From assembly GCF_004119445.1 (NCBI RefSeq), contig NZ_QICI01000036.1, positions 83,428-147,427 on the forward strand: 64,000 bases of DNA. The letters are read 5' to 3'. The translations under genes were made by a program, and so were the position numbers. Shown here piece by piece: positions 28,578 to 36,305 of this stretch. Source of the DNA: Chryseobacterium sp. CH21. Lineage in GTDB: Bacteria; Bacteroidota; Bacteroidia; Flavobacteriales; Weeksellaceae. The notes under the pieces are model-generated. The model searched no databases. It saw nothing but the letters and a program-made list of their open reading frames with translations, and had not been told where the DNA came from. Position 1 is the first letter of the stretch, and every line of letters starts with the position of its first letter.

Positions 28578-29504
28578 TTAAGCTTCTTCAACGATTTGGA
28601 TTCCCGCCGGATTTATTTTTGAAACGTACACCAGACTTTCTATTTCAATTGCATCATAAGCTGATTGCATCATCTTAGCAATTTTTTCTGCGGTTTCTTT
28701 TTGCTCAGACAGCATAAAAATAGAAGGTCCTGAACCGGAAATTCCTCCTCCTAAAGCACCCAATTGCAGACTTTTTTCTTTGATTTCGTTAAATTTCGGA
28801 ATCAAAATACTGCGGACAGGTTCTATGATGACATCGTTAAGGCTTCTGCCAATCAGCGGAAAGTCATCTTTTTGAATCCCTGCCACCAGTCCGGCTATAT
28901 TTCCCCATTGCTCCACAGCACTTTCTAAGGTGATATTTTTCTTTAAAATCTGCCTGGCATCTGAAGTTTTGACTTCCACTTGCGGATGTACGGCTGTTAC
29001 AAATAAATCAGGACTATTTAAAGGAATAATATCAATCGGGCTAGTAGATTTTACCAAAGTAATTCCACCATAGATGCACGGTGCGATATTGTCTGCATGG
29101 CGTACTCCTGAAGCAAGCTCTTCTCCAAACATGGCAAAATGAACCATTTCCTCTTTCGAGAGTTTGTTTCCTAATAAAACATTAGCTCCAAAGGCGGCTC
29201 CGGCGGCACTTGCCGCACTGGAGCCGAGCCCGCTGCCTGGCTTAATATGTTTATGGATAATGACTTCAAAACCGTTTTTCATATTAAAATATTCCTGAAT
29301 TTTTAACAAGACAACTCCAGCAACATTTTTAGAAGGTTCTTCCGGAAGCCCGAAAGTGTCAGAATGTTTTATAATAATTTCAGGGGTTTCCAATAAGCGG
29401 AATTCCATCTCATCATAAGGATCATGGACTGCCATTCCTAAAATATCAAATCCGCAAACCAAATTGGCAACAGTAGCGGGAACTTTTAATTTTACTTTTT
29501 TCAT
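28578..29504 (-). CDS. thrB: Homoserine kinase
   Basis: 308 residues, GHMP-kinase fold, phosphorylating homoserine to O-phosphohomoserine. The ATP-binding motif KPGSGLGSSAASAAGAAFG lies near residues 88-106. The N-terminal KLKVPATVANLVCGFD and the GHMP motif 3 region LGALGGGISGSGPSIFML near 250-270 are clear. It lies between thrA (11 bp upstream) and thrC (15 bp downstream), so it is a tight operon member under the leader-peptide region at 32 kb. Confidence 0.97.
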   Translation of the reverse strand: MKKVKLKVPATVANLVCGFDILGMAVHDPYDEMEFRLLETPEIIIKHSDTFGLPEEPSKNVAGVVLLKIQEYFNMKNGFEVIIHKHIKPGSGLGSSAASAAGAAFGANVLLGNKLSKEEMVHFAMFGEELASGVRHADNIAPCIYGGITLVKSTSPIDIIPLNSPDLFVTAVHPQVEVKTSDARQILKKNITLESAVEQWGNIAGLVAGIQKDDFPLIGRSLNDVIIEPVRSILIPKFNEIKEKSLQLGALGGGISGSGPSIFMLSEQKETAEKIAKMMQSAYDAIEIESLVYVSKINPAGIQIVEEA

Positions 29505-29515
29505 AACTGTATTTT

Positions 29516-31963
29516 TTAAATAGAACGAATAATGTCTGCAAAAACTCCACTTGCTGTCACTTCAGCACCGGCACCGGCACCTTTTACAACTAAAGGCTGT
29601 TCGGAATATCGTAGTGTTTTAAAAATAACGATATTGTCTTTGCCGTAAAGATGGAACAGATCACTTTCCGGAGCGATATGCTGTAATCCTACTTTTGCTT
29701 TTCCGTTTTCAAATTGTGCGACATATTTTAATATTTTACCTTCGTTTTTTGCTTTAATTAATAAGTTCTTAAAATGTTCTTCATACGCAGTTAGTTTATC
29801 GTAGAAGCTCTCAACGTTTCCTTGCATACATTCTTCAGGGAGAAAACCGATGTTTTCAATTTCATCAAACTGAAGGGGATGTCCTGCTTCCCTTGCCAGA
29901 ATTAAAATTTTTCGTGCGACATCTGTTCCGGACAGGTCAAGTCTTGGATCTGGTTCTGTATAACCTTCTTTCTGAGCCTGAGCTACTACTTCAGAAAATG
30001 TTCTGCTTCCATCATACTCATTAAATACGAAATTCAAAGTTCCACTCAGTACAGCTTTAATAGATTGAATCTTGTCTCCACTTTTAATGAGATCGTTGAT
30101 GGTTCCTATTACCGGAAGTCCTGCTCCTACATTGGTTTCAAAATAGAAGTTGCAGCTATGGTTTCGGGCTGTGTTTTTTAATACCTTATACTTTTTAAAA
30201 TCTGAAGAAGCTGCTATTTTATTACAGGCAACGATATTAATACTTCTGTTTAATAAGCTTTCATACACTTCAGGAACATCAGGACTTGCCGTTACATCAA
30301 CGAAAACAGAATTTCTAAGGTTTCTTCTGATAATTTCATCAGCGAATTCCCTGGCAGAGGCTTTCTCACCCTTCTGATCCCAGATAAGACAGTTTTCTTT
30401 TGATAGTCCCTGATCGGAAAATACCATATAACGACTGTTGGAAATTCCTGCAATTCTCAGATTGATTAAAAAGTTTTCTTTTAAATAGCCATTTTGATCA
30501 TAAATCTGCTGAATCAGTTTTGAGCCAACATTTCCGGTTCCACAAATGTAGAGGTGAATTTGTTTAACTTCAGATTCAAAAAATTCTTCGTGGAGTACAT
30601 TTACTGCTTTTTTACTGTCTTTTTCTGAAATGACAATACTGATATTTCTTTCCGATGATCCCTGAGCAATCGCTCGTATGTTGATTCCGTTATTTCCGAG
30701 ACATCCGAACATTTTTGCACTCACACCACTTCTGCTTTTCATGCTTTCTCCTACCAAAGCCACAATGGAAAGCTCTGTTTCAATTTTTACAGCATACACT
30801 CTTTCCAGATTGATATCATCGGCAAAAGAAGAATTGATGGCATATTCTGCACGCAAAGCTTCTTTTTCTTCAATAGCAATGGTGATAGAATGTTCTGATG
30901 AACCTTGAGTAATCAGGATTACATTTATTTTTTCATGACTCAGACACTGGAAAAGTTTTGCTGAAATACCAGGAATTCCTACCATACCGCTTCCTTCCAA
31001 TGTGAGCAGAGCAATATTGTTCATGTTTGAAATCCCTACTGCGATCTGTTTTTCATTGTCTGAAGATTTCAGCTGATGTGAAATGAAAGTTCCCTGTGCA
31101 TCAGGATCAAAAGTATTTTTGATGATCAGGTCTATATTTTTTACCATCACAGGCTGAATGGAAGGAGGATAAAGTACCTTTGCTCCAAAATGAGACAGTT
31201 CCATTGCTTCATGGTAAGATATTTCTGAAATAGGTTTAGCATTGGAAACAAGACGTGGATCGGCAGTCATCATTCCGCTTACATCCGTCCAGATCTGAAG
31301 TTCTTCTGCATGAACTGAGGCCGCAATGATAGATGCAGTGTAATCAGAACCTCCTCTTCCTAATGTTGTTGCATTATTTTTTTCGTCATTGGCTATAAAA
31401 CCAGGACCTATGATGATGCGGTTCTGATTTTCATTCAGAAAATTGAGAATATTTTTTTCTGTGCATTCAAAATCTACTTTTGCGTGGGTGAAATTACTGT
31501 CCGTTTTGATCAGCTCTGCAGAATTCATCCACATGCAGTCTAATCCTTCATGCTGGAGTCTTGCTGCTATAATTTTTGATGACAGAAATTCCCCATAAGA
31601 AGCTATCTTATCTTTTATCCTGTCTGTCAGCTCACCAAGTACAGCGATTCCGTTGCAGAGGTCTTCGATATCGTTGAAATGCTTTTTTACAAAGCTTAAC
31701 CATGAACTTTGTTCTGTGATTGGGAAAAGCTCTTTCACCAGACTGATATGTTTTTCTTCAAGATTCTGAACAGTCTGAATATAGCTCTCATCTTTTACGG
31801 ATGCATATTCTGCCACTTTGATCAACTGATCAGTAACGCCGTGTAGAGCTGATAGAATAACAACAACTTTACTTTTTGAAGATTCGCTTTTTATGATGTT
31901 TTCCACCAGTAAGATATTCTGAGAATGGGCGACTGACGTTCCGCCGAATTTTAAAACTTTCAT
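29516..31963 (-). CDS. thrA: Bifunctional aspartokinase / homoserine dehydrogenase
   Basis: 815 residues from the ATG at 31963 (a TTG one codon upstream is less likely). The N-terminal aspartokinase has KFGGTSV at residues 4-10 and GRGGSDYTA near 203. The regulatory centre has two ACT-type segments (GSGMVGIPGISAKLF and SRSGVSAKMFG). The C-terminal homoserine dehydrogenase starts near 460 with the NAD(P) fold ICGTGNVGSKLIQQ and contains NKIAAS, GAGLPVIGT and LSGTLNFVF. It catalyses the first and third steps from aspartate to threonine, methionine and isoleucine, and is usually feedback-inhibited by threonine. A Thr/Ile-rich leader peptide just upstream suggests attenuation. Confidence 0.97.
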   Translation of the reverse strand: MKVLKFGGTSVAHSQNILLVENIIKSESSKSKVVVILSALHGVTDQLIKVAEYASVKDESYIQTVQNLEEKHISLVKELFPITEQSSWLSFVKKHFNDIEDLCNGIAVLGELTDRIKDKIASYGEFLSSKIIAARLQHEGLDCMWMNSAELIKTDSNFTHAKVDFECTEKNILNFLNENQNRIIIGPGFIANDEKNNATTLGRGGSDYTASIIAASVHAEELQIWTDVSGMMTADPRLVSNAKPISEISYHEAMELSHFGAKVLYPPSIQPVMVKNIDLIIKNTFDPDAQGTFISHQLKSSDNEKQIAVGISNMNNIALLTLEGSGMVGIPGISAKLFQCLSHEKINVILITQGSSEHSITIAIEEKEALRAEYAINSSFADDINLERVYAVKIETELSIVALVGESMKSRSGVSAKMFGCLGNNGINIRAIAQGSSERNISIVISEKDSKKAVNVLHEEFFESEVKQIHLYICGTGNVGSKLIQQIYDQNGYLKENFLINLRIAGISNSRYMVFSDQGLSKENCLIWDQKGEKASAREFADEIIRRNLRNSVFVDVTASPDVPEVYESLLNRSINIVACNKIAASSDFKKYKVLKNTARNHSCNFYFETNVGAGLPVIGTINDLIKSGDKIQSIKAVLSGTLNFVFNEYDGSRTFSEVVAQAQKEGYTEPDPRLDLSGTDVARKILILAREAGHPLQFDEIENIGFLPEECMQGNVESFYDKLTAYEEHFKNLLIKAKNEGKILKYVAQFENGKAKVGLQHIAPESDLFHLYGKDNIVIFKTLRYSEQPLVVKGAGAGAEVTASGVFADIIRSI

Positions 31964-32064
31964 CAATTATTTTTTTGAAGTTGGATAAAAAGAAGTGGTT
32001 ACTCTTTAAAAAAAGAGCACGGGTGCCGGAAATAATATGTGAAAATTTACCCCGTTATGGGGTA
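31964..32064 (-). promoter_or_regulatory. Putative threonine-operon attenuator
   Basis: Between the leader stop and thrA the minus strand can form competing structures. One is a perfect TACCCC/GGGGTA hairpin (plus 32048-32064) that overlaps the last Thr codons and the leader stop. Another pairs its ACGGG with a downstream CCCGT (plus 32019-32023). The third is a GC-rich GGCACCCGTGC segment directly followed by T7 (plus 32008-32014), which could act as the terminator although its stem is short. Competing pairing after a run of Thr codons is the usual transcription-attenuation arrangement. The exact terminator fold is uncertain. Confidence 0.6.
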
Positions 32065-32156
32065 GTTGTTGTAGTTGTGAATGTAGAAACGGAAGATATG
32101 CCTGAAATAGGTGATTTCAGGACAGAAATATCAGATATGTTTCTTAAAAAATTCAT
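32055..32156 (-). CDS. Threonine operon leader peptide, 33 residues
   Basis: Frame starting ATG at 32156 and ending TAA at 32055. The last codons encode STFTTTTTTP and then stop, giving seven Thr codons within nine positions. Four Ile codons lie earlier. It sits about 90 bases upstream of thrA, whose enzyme makes the precursor of both Thr and Ile. The composition, position and following hairpins match a leader peptide on which ribosome stalling senses charged tRNA-Thr (and perhaps tRNA-Ile). The complementary strand shows an apparent Val-rich frame, which is only the shadow of the Thr codons. Confidence 0.72.
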   Translation of the reverse strand: MNFLRNISDISVLKSPISGISSVSTFTTTTTTP

Positions 32157-32234
32157 TGTAACAGAACAAATGTACAAATTATTTTGAAACAACCAAGTTT
32201 TTAACATAATAAAATATATTTCCTTTTTTAGAGA

Positions 32235-32242
32235 TATATTTG
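32235..32242 (+). promoter_or_regulatory. Candidate -7 promoter box for the GG-peptide genes
   Basis: TATATTTG fits the Bacteroidota TAnnTTTG box exactly and lies 55 bases before the first peptide gene. No clear TTG -33 element was found at the usual distance. Confidence 0.45.
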
Positions 32243-32296
32243 GTGTAATTGATTAAAAATCTTACATTTATAATGTTAACTAATAACGAAATAATC

Positions 32297-32491
32297 ATGA
32301 AAAATTTAAAGAAATTAAACCGTCAAAATCTGAAATCAATCAGTGGAGGTAATGTAAACAATTGTTTTGAAAACTGTCCTGCCGGACCTTACGGACCAGG
32401 TGAGCCAAGATCTTGTGCTGATTATTATGCTTTACCCGAATGCTGTAAAGGAAGAGTATTGGTAAGCTTTGAATGCTTTGGTCCTAATTAA
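32297..32491 (+). CDS. Bacteriocin-like GG-leader peptide 1
   Basis: 64 residues from the ATG at 32297. I reject in-frame starts further upstream because the leader MKNLKKLNRQNLKSISGG (18 residues) aligns exactly with four neighbouring peptides. The double-glycine end suggests cleavage and export by a peptidase-containing ABC transporter, as for class II bacteriocins; no such transporter is in the window. The 46-residue core holds six cysteines and a CADYYALPECCKG segment similar to peptide 4. Chryseobacterium genomes commonly carry such proteins annotated as bacteriocin-like. Killing activity is not shown by sequence. Confidence 0.8.
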   Translation: MKNLKKLNRQNLKSISGGNVNNCFENCPAGPYGPGEPRSCADYYALPECCKGRVLVSFECFGPN

Positions 32492-32542
32492 TTTGAACAA
32501 TACAATTCATTGTTATTCAAGAAATACTAAAATTATTACCAT

Positions 32543-32713
32543 ATGAAAACAATTAAGAAATTATCAAGAGAAGATAAGAAAAATATCAAGGGAGGTTTCA
32601 CTGATATTCAGATTGAAGCATGTGGTGGAGAGCAATTTGTCTGTTTCCGAGGAGGTGGAAAATGGGGTTGCTGGCTAAAGCCGGGAGGTACTTGCTATGC
32701 ACCGATGCTTTAA
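32543..32713 (+). CDS. Bacteriocin-like GG-leader peptide 2
   Basis: 56 residues, starting ATG at 32543. The leader MKTIKKLSREDKKNIKGG has the same 18-residue length and pattern as its neighbours and ends in Gly-Gly. The 38-residue core (begins FTDIQIEACGGEQ) contains four cysteines and is unusually rich in Gly and Trp (RGGGKWGCWLKPGG). It lies 51 bp after peptide 1 on the same strand. Family role as for peptide 1; target and modification unknown. Confidence 0.75.
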   Translation: MKTIKKLSREDKKNIKGGFTDIQIEACGGEQFVCFRGGGKWGCWLKPGGTCYAPML

Positions 32714-32771
32714 GCATTGACGGATTTCATCTAATGACAACGATCAAAATTTAATTTAAAATAAAACTACC

Positions 32772-32969
32772 ATGAAAAATTCAAAAAAATTAAACAGAGA
32801 AAGCTTAAGAGCTATTGTTGGAGGTGGAGGAGACGAGTGTGCTGTAGATCTTGACTGTGGGCCAAAAGGCTGTGCTGTATGTACAGATTTAAAAGGGCGT
32901 AAAGTTTGTCTTTACTTTTTCCCTTATGATCCATCCATCCCAGGTAGCTGCCCAATTCTGGAAGCTTAA
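32772..32969 (+). CDS. Bacteriocin-like GG-leader peptide 3
   Basis: 65 residues. Leader MKNSKKLNRESLRAIVGG, then a core starting GGDECAVDLDCGPKGCAVC with six cysteines in total, four of them clustered at the start as C-x5-C-x4-C-x2-C. The tail is Pro-rich (FFPYDPSIPGSCPILEA). The clustered Cys pattern differs from peptides 1 and 4, so the core has diverged while the leader is kept. It is the third gene in the plus-strand series. Confidence 0.78.
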   Translation: MKNSKKLNRESLRAIVGGGGDECAVDLDCGPKGCAVCTDLKGRKVCLYFFPYDPSIPGSCPILEA

Positions 32970-33005
32970 TGAAAAATCAAAATTAAAAATTTAATTAAAA
33001 CGACT

Positions 33006-33209
33006 ATGAAAAATTTAAAGAAATTAAACAGAAAAGAACTTCAAACATTGCAGGGAGCAGGTCCTGCTACATGTACAGGATGTCCTAAGAATACTACTTA
33101 CGGAAATAATCCTGGTGATGCTCCATGTGAGGCTTTTCAGATGCTTCCTGACCGTTGTAAAATGTGTGTTATTGTAGATATGTCATGCGTGAGCGGAGGA
33201 GTGTCTTAA
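33006..33209 (+). CDS. Bacteriocin-like GG-leader peptide 4 (Gly-Ala cleavage site)
   Basis: 67 residues. Leader MKNLKKLNRKELQTLQGA ends in Gly-Ala instead of Gly-Gly, a variant accepted by some leader peptidases. The core (begins GPATCTGCPKNTTYG) has six cysteines and CEAFQMLPDRCKMCVIVD, which aligns with CADYYALPECCKGRVLVS of peptide 1, so the two cores are related. It is the last plus-strand gene before a strong bidirectional terminator. Confidence 0.78.
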   Translation: MKNLKKLNRKELQTLQGAGPATCTGCPKNTTYGNNPGDAPCEAFQMLPDRCKMCVIVDMSCVSGGVS

Positions 33210-33233
33210 ATACTATCTGTTTTAATTGCAATA

Positions 33234-33260
33234 AAAAGCACTGTTTTTCACAGTGCTTTT
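33234..33260. terminator. Bidirectional intrinsic terminator between peptides 4 and 5
   Basis: AAAAGCACTG / CAGTGCTTTT perfect stem with a seven-base loop, between convergent genes. Confidence 0.93.
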
Positions 33261-33266
33261 ATTTTA

Positions 33267-33428
33267 TTAACTGTTATCGGGGATATACATTCCTCTTGGT
33301 ACGCAGATCAATTCTCCATTGCATCCTAAACCGCAGGTTTCATGTATTTTGCAGTTTAAGCTACAAGTATAACTGCCTCCGTTTACATTTTTAAGACTTC
33401 TTCTGTCTAATTTTTTTAGATTTTTCAT
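33267..33428 (-). CDS. Bacteriocin-like GG-leader peptide 5, opposite strand
   Basis: 53 residues on the minus strand, ATG at 33428, stop TAA at 33267. The leader MKNLKKLDRRSLKNVNGG is again 18 residues ending in Gly-Gly. The 35-residue core begins SYTCSLNCKIHETCGLGC and has five cysteines spaced about every four to five residues. It faces the other four peptides across a shared terminator. Its plus-strand complement shows an open frame that is only a shadow. Confidence 0.78.
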   Translation of the reverse strand: MKNLKKLDRRSLKNVNGGSYTCSLNCKIHETCGLGCNGELICVPRGMYIPDNS

Positions 33429-33479
33429 ATTTATTATTAGTTTGAATGCTAATATAATAAATAATGAGTAACAAAAAAA

Positions 33480-34499
33480 TTATTTTATACTCTTTGAAAG
33501 ATCAAGCATGGCTTCAATAGGTTTCAATGCTTTTAATCGTAATTCTTCGTCGATAAGAATTTCAGGAAGCTCATATTTCATACATAAATACAGTTTTTCC
33601 ATGGTGTTGCGCTTCATGTAGAAACATTCTGAACAGTTACAGCTTTCGTCAAAAACTAAGGCAGGAATCAGTTCTTTGTGAGGTGCACGTTTTCTCATTT
33701 CGTGAAGGATACCTTCTTCTGTAGCAATGATGAATTTCTGACAGTCATCTTTTTCTACATAGTTCAACAGAGCAGAAGTAGAACCGATGAAGTGAGCGAG
33801 TTTCAAAACGGCTTCTTCACTTTCAGGGTGCGCAATAAGTTTAGCATCCGGATTGTCTGCCAATTGCTGTGCTATTCTTTCCATTGAAAATGCTTCGTGT
33901 ACTACACAGCTTCCATCCCAAAGGATCATATCACGTCCTGTTTTCTTAGACAAATATCTTCCCAGGTTTTTATCCGGTGCGAAAATGATAGGTCTGTCTT
34001 TCGGAAGGGCTTCAATCACTGTTTCGGCATTGGAACTTGTTACGATGATGTCACTTTCTGCTTTAGTTTCTGCGTTACAGTTGATGTAAGTGGCAATTAA
34101 AGCATTCGGGTGCTGTTCACGCATTTTTCTCAATCCTTCTCCGGAACAACCGTCTGCCAAAGAACATCCAGCCATGGTATCGGGAAGAACTACTTTTTTA
34201 GTTGGATTTAGAATTTTAGCGGCTTCTGCCATGAAATGTACTCCACAGAATACGATCATATCAGCATTGGTATCTTTTGCCTGTCTTGCCAGCTGTAAAG
34301 AATCTCCGAGGAAATCAGCGATATCCTGAATTTCTCCGGGCTGGTAATAATGGGCAAGGATCACCGCATTTTTTTCCTCTTTCAGTTTAAGAATGGCTTT
34401 CACCAGTTCTTCTCCCTGAGGAATAGCAATATCTTTTATATCCAGAAATCCTCTGACAGGAATTGCAGATTTAGCTTTTTCTAATGTTTCGGTACTCAT
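33480..34499 (-). CDS. nadA: Quinolinate synthase
   Basis: 339 residues. NadA condenses iminoaspartate with dihydroxyacetone phosphate to quinolinate in de novo NAD synthesis and needs a [4Fe-4S] cluster. Visible blocks are VILAHYYQPGEIQDIADFLGDSL near residues 45-68, the cluster-ligand segments VFCGVHFMAEAAKI near 86 and LADGCSGEG near 115, the WDGSCVVHEAF segment near 198, and SCNCSECFYMKRNT near 290. Length is that of the 310-350-residue class. nadB and nadC are not in the window. Confidence 0.95.
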   Translation of the reverse strand: MSTETLEKAKSAIPVRGFLDIKDIAIPQGEELVKAILKLKEEKNAVILAHYYQPGEIQDIADFLGDSLQLARQAKDTNADMIVFCGVHFMAEAAKILNPTKKVVLPDTMAGCSLADGCSGEGLRKMREQHPNALIATYINCNAETKAESDIIVTSSNAETVIEALPKDRPIIFAPDKNLGRYLSKKTGRDMILWDGSCVVHEAFSMERIAQQLADNPDAKLIAHPESEEAVLKLAHFIGSTSALLNYVEKDDCQKFIIATEEGILHEMRKRAPHKELIPALVFDESCNCSECFYMKRNTMEKLYLCMKYELPEILIDEELRLKALKPIEAMLDLSKSIK

Positions 34500-34520
34500 A
34501 TCAACCTCAATTTTTTCTTT

Positions 34521-34626
34521 TATAGAAGTTAGAGATTAGAAACTAGAGGTTAGTATAAAATGAGGATAATTTTCCTGACACTAAAAAAACTAACTTCTAA
34601 TTTCTAACTTCTAGTTTCTTTCTATA
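34521..34626. repeat. Imperfect inverted repeat between nadA and gmk
   Basis: Left arm TATAGAAGTTAGAGATTAG (34521 on) and right arm ending TTTCTTTCTATA (to 34626) share several TAGAAACTAG/CTAGTTTC and GTTAG/CTAAC segments around a 35-bp middle. The right arm runs into the last codons of gmk. Confidence 0.6.
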
Positions 34627-35177
34627 AAACTTTTTATTAAACTTTCTATTTCTATTTTAGCTGCATCAAGATCTTCATTAATCACGATCTTGTCAAACTC
34701 GCTGGCGTAGGTCATTTCTTCTTCTGCCTTTGCTACACGGGTTTTTATGGTTTCTGCATCATCTGTATCTCTGGAGATCAATCTTCGTTCCAATTCTTCA
34801 ATGGAAGGTGGTTCTATAAAAATAGACAGTGCTTTTTCACCGAAATATTTTTTAAGCGAGATACCTCCTTTTACATCTACATCAAAAATAACTACTTTAC
34901 CCTGCTTCCAGATTTTTTCTACTTCAGATTTTAAAGTGCCGTAATATTTGTCAGTATATACTTCTTCATATTCTACAAAAGCGTCTTCAGAAATTTTTTG
35001 TCTGAATTCATCAGGTGTCAGAAAATGATAGTCCACTGCATGAACTTCACTTCCTCTCGGCTGTCTCGTTGTGCATGAAATTGAAAATTCCAGCTCAGGA
35101 AATGTTTCCAGTGAATGCTTTACCAATGTAGTTTTTCCGCTCCCTGATGGTGCTGAAAATATAATTACTTTATCCAT
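34611..35177 (-). CDS. gmk: Guanylate kinase
   Basis: 188 residues. It phosphorylates GMP to GDP. The P-loop SAPSGSGKTTL lies at residues 8-18, the GMP-binding SCTTRQPRGSEVHAVDYHFL near 34-53, and the EYEEVYTDKYYGT segment near 69-81. Length is normal for bacterial Gmk. It is 86 bp downstream of yicC on the same strand, a conserved pairing. Its final codons (IERN and stop) fall inside the palindromic repeat at 34521-34626, so the native C-terminus may have been replaced by repeat sequence. Confidence 0.96.
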   Translation of the reverse strand: MDKVIIFSAPSGSGKTTLVKHSLETFPELEFSISCTTRQPRGSEVHAVDYHFLTPDEFRQKISEDAFVEYEEVYTDKYYGTLKSEVEKIWKQGKVVIFDVDVKGGISLKKYFGEKALSIFIEPPSIEELERRLISRDTDDAETIKTRVAKAEEEMTYASEFDKIVINEDLDAAKIEIESLIKSFIERN

Positions 35178-35185
35178 TTTTTTTG

Positions 35186-35258
35186 GTTTCGGGTTACGGG
35201 ATTCGAGTTGCGGGTTGTTTTTTAAAAATGATCATCACGCATCTCGTACCTCGTATCT
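35186..35258. repeat. Imperfect inverted repeat between gmk and yicC
   Basis: TTACGGGATTCGAGTTGCGGG (35199 region) against ACGCATCTCGTACCTCGTAT (35237 region), an imperfect palindrome with a Tn middle; resembles dispersed intergenic repeats. Confidence 0.5.
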
Positions 35259-35262
35259 ATCG

Positions 35263-36120
35263 TTACAATACGTTTAACGTTTGTTCTTTTATTTTTTCAA
35301 GGTCATCTTTCATCATCACAACCAGTTTCTGGATTTCTGCGTGATTGGCTTTAGAACCAAGGGTATTAATCTCTCTTCCGATTTCCTGAGAAATAAAGCC
35401 CAGTTTTTTTCCATTGAAAGATTCATTGTCCATCACCTCTTTATAATATTTCAGGTGCTGGGCAAGTCTTACTTTTTCTTCAGAAATATCAAGCTTTTCT
35501 GTGAAATAAGCCATTTCCTGGTAGAAACGTGTTTCATCCACATTTTCGAATTCTTTCAAAGATTTCTGATAACGCTCTTTCACGCTTACAATTCTTTCTT
35601 CTTCAAAAGGAATCACTTCTCCAAGATACTTGTCGATATTCTGAATATTTCTGTTTAATTCTTCATGCAGAATACTGCCTTCAGTTTTTCTGAATTCTTC
35701 GAATTTGTCAACGGCATTGTGAACAATTTTAGCCAAAGCTTCCCACTCACCTTCTGTCAATTCGTCAGGTCTTGAAGTGATGGCATCTGGAAGTCTTACC
35801 GCCATTTTAAGGTATTCGAAATTGGGGCCGTCAGAAGCTATGTTTTTAAGTTCGTTGATATAAGAGTCAATTAAGTTTTTATTAATTTTTACATCATTGG
35901 ACTCTTCAAGATTCTCAATATTAACGTAGCAGTCTACTTTTCCACGGATAATTCTATCGTTAAGAATTTTTCTGATTTCAAATTCTTTTTCTTTATAACG
36001 CAAAGGAATTTTAATATTCAAATCAAAGCTCTTACTGTTCAGAGATTTAATATCTATAGTAATTTTTTTTCCTTCAAAAACATCTTCGGCTCTACCGAAT
36101 CCGGTCATTGATAAAATCAT
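35263..36120 (-). CDS. YicC family endoribonuclease-like protein
   Basis: 285 residues. N-terminal MILSMTGFGRAE and ITIDIKSLNSKSFDLNIKIP define the YicC N-domain; the C-terminal DUF1732 part reads REINTLGSKANHAEIQKLVV and ends EKIKEQTLNVL. E. coli YicC is an RNase acting on small RNAs, and the family is usually linked to gmk, as here. Long charged coiled-coil segments fill residues 130-210. Confidence 0.93.
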   Translation of the reverse strand: MILSMTGFGRAEDVFEGKKITIDIKSLNSKSFDLNIKIPLRYKEKEFEIRKILNDRIIRGKVDCYVNIENLEESNDVKINKNLIDSYINELKNIASDGPNFEYLKMAVRLPDAITSRPDELTEGEWEALAKIVHNAVDKFEEFRKTEGSILHEELNRNIQNIDKYLGEVIPFEEERIVSVKERYQKSLKEFENVDETRFYQEMAYFTEKLDISEEKVRLAQHLKYYKEVMDNESFNGKKLGFISQEIGREINTLGSKANHAEIQKLVVMMKDDLEKIKEQTLNVL

Positions 36121-36177
36121 AGTTTTTTATTGTTCTACAAAGATAAACATTTAAGTCTATAATTATACTAATGTTGA

Positions 36178-36280
36178 ATGGCTGGACGATGAAGGCAGGA
36201 AGCGGGAAGATTGTTGTGAATATAAATGAGATCTAATTTTAACTTCCAGCCTCAGACTTCCATCTTCCAGCAAATTAAAT
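36178..36280. repeat. Imperfect palindromic repeat with GCTGGAAG-type arms
   Basis: Left arm GGCTGGACGATGAAGGCAGG (36180 on) mirrors right arm ending CTTCCATCTTCCAGC (to 36271). Similar arms occur at 44.5 and 45.5 kb. Confidence 0.6.
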
Positions 36281-36305
36281 GAGCTCATTTTCGTAAATTA
36301 GCGCT

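Noticed and set aside
31975..32187. A plus-strand frame with a VVVVVN run before the GG-peptides
   Set aside because: It is the exact complement of the minus-strand Thr codons of the leader peptide, has a TTG start and no family features.
33164..33394. A plus-strand Cys/Phe-rich frame overlapping peptides 4 and 5
   Set aside because: It is the shadow of peptide 5 (minus strand) and starts inside peptide 4.
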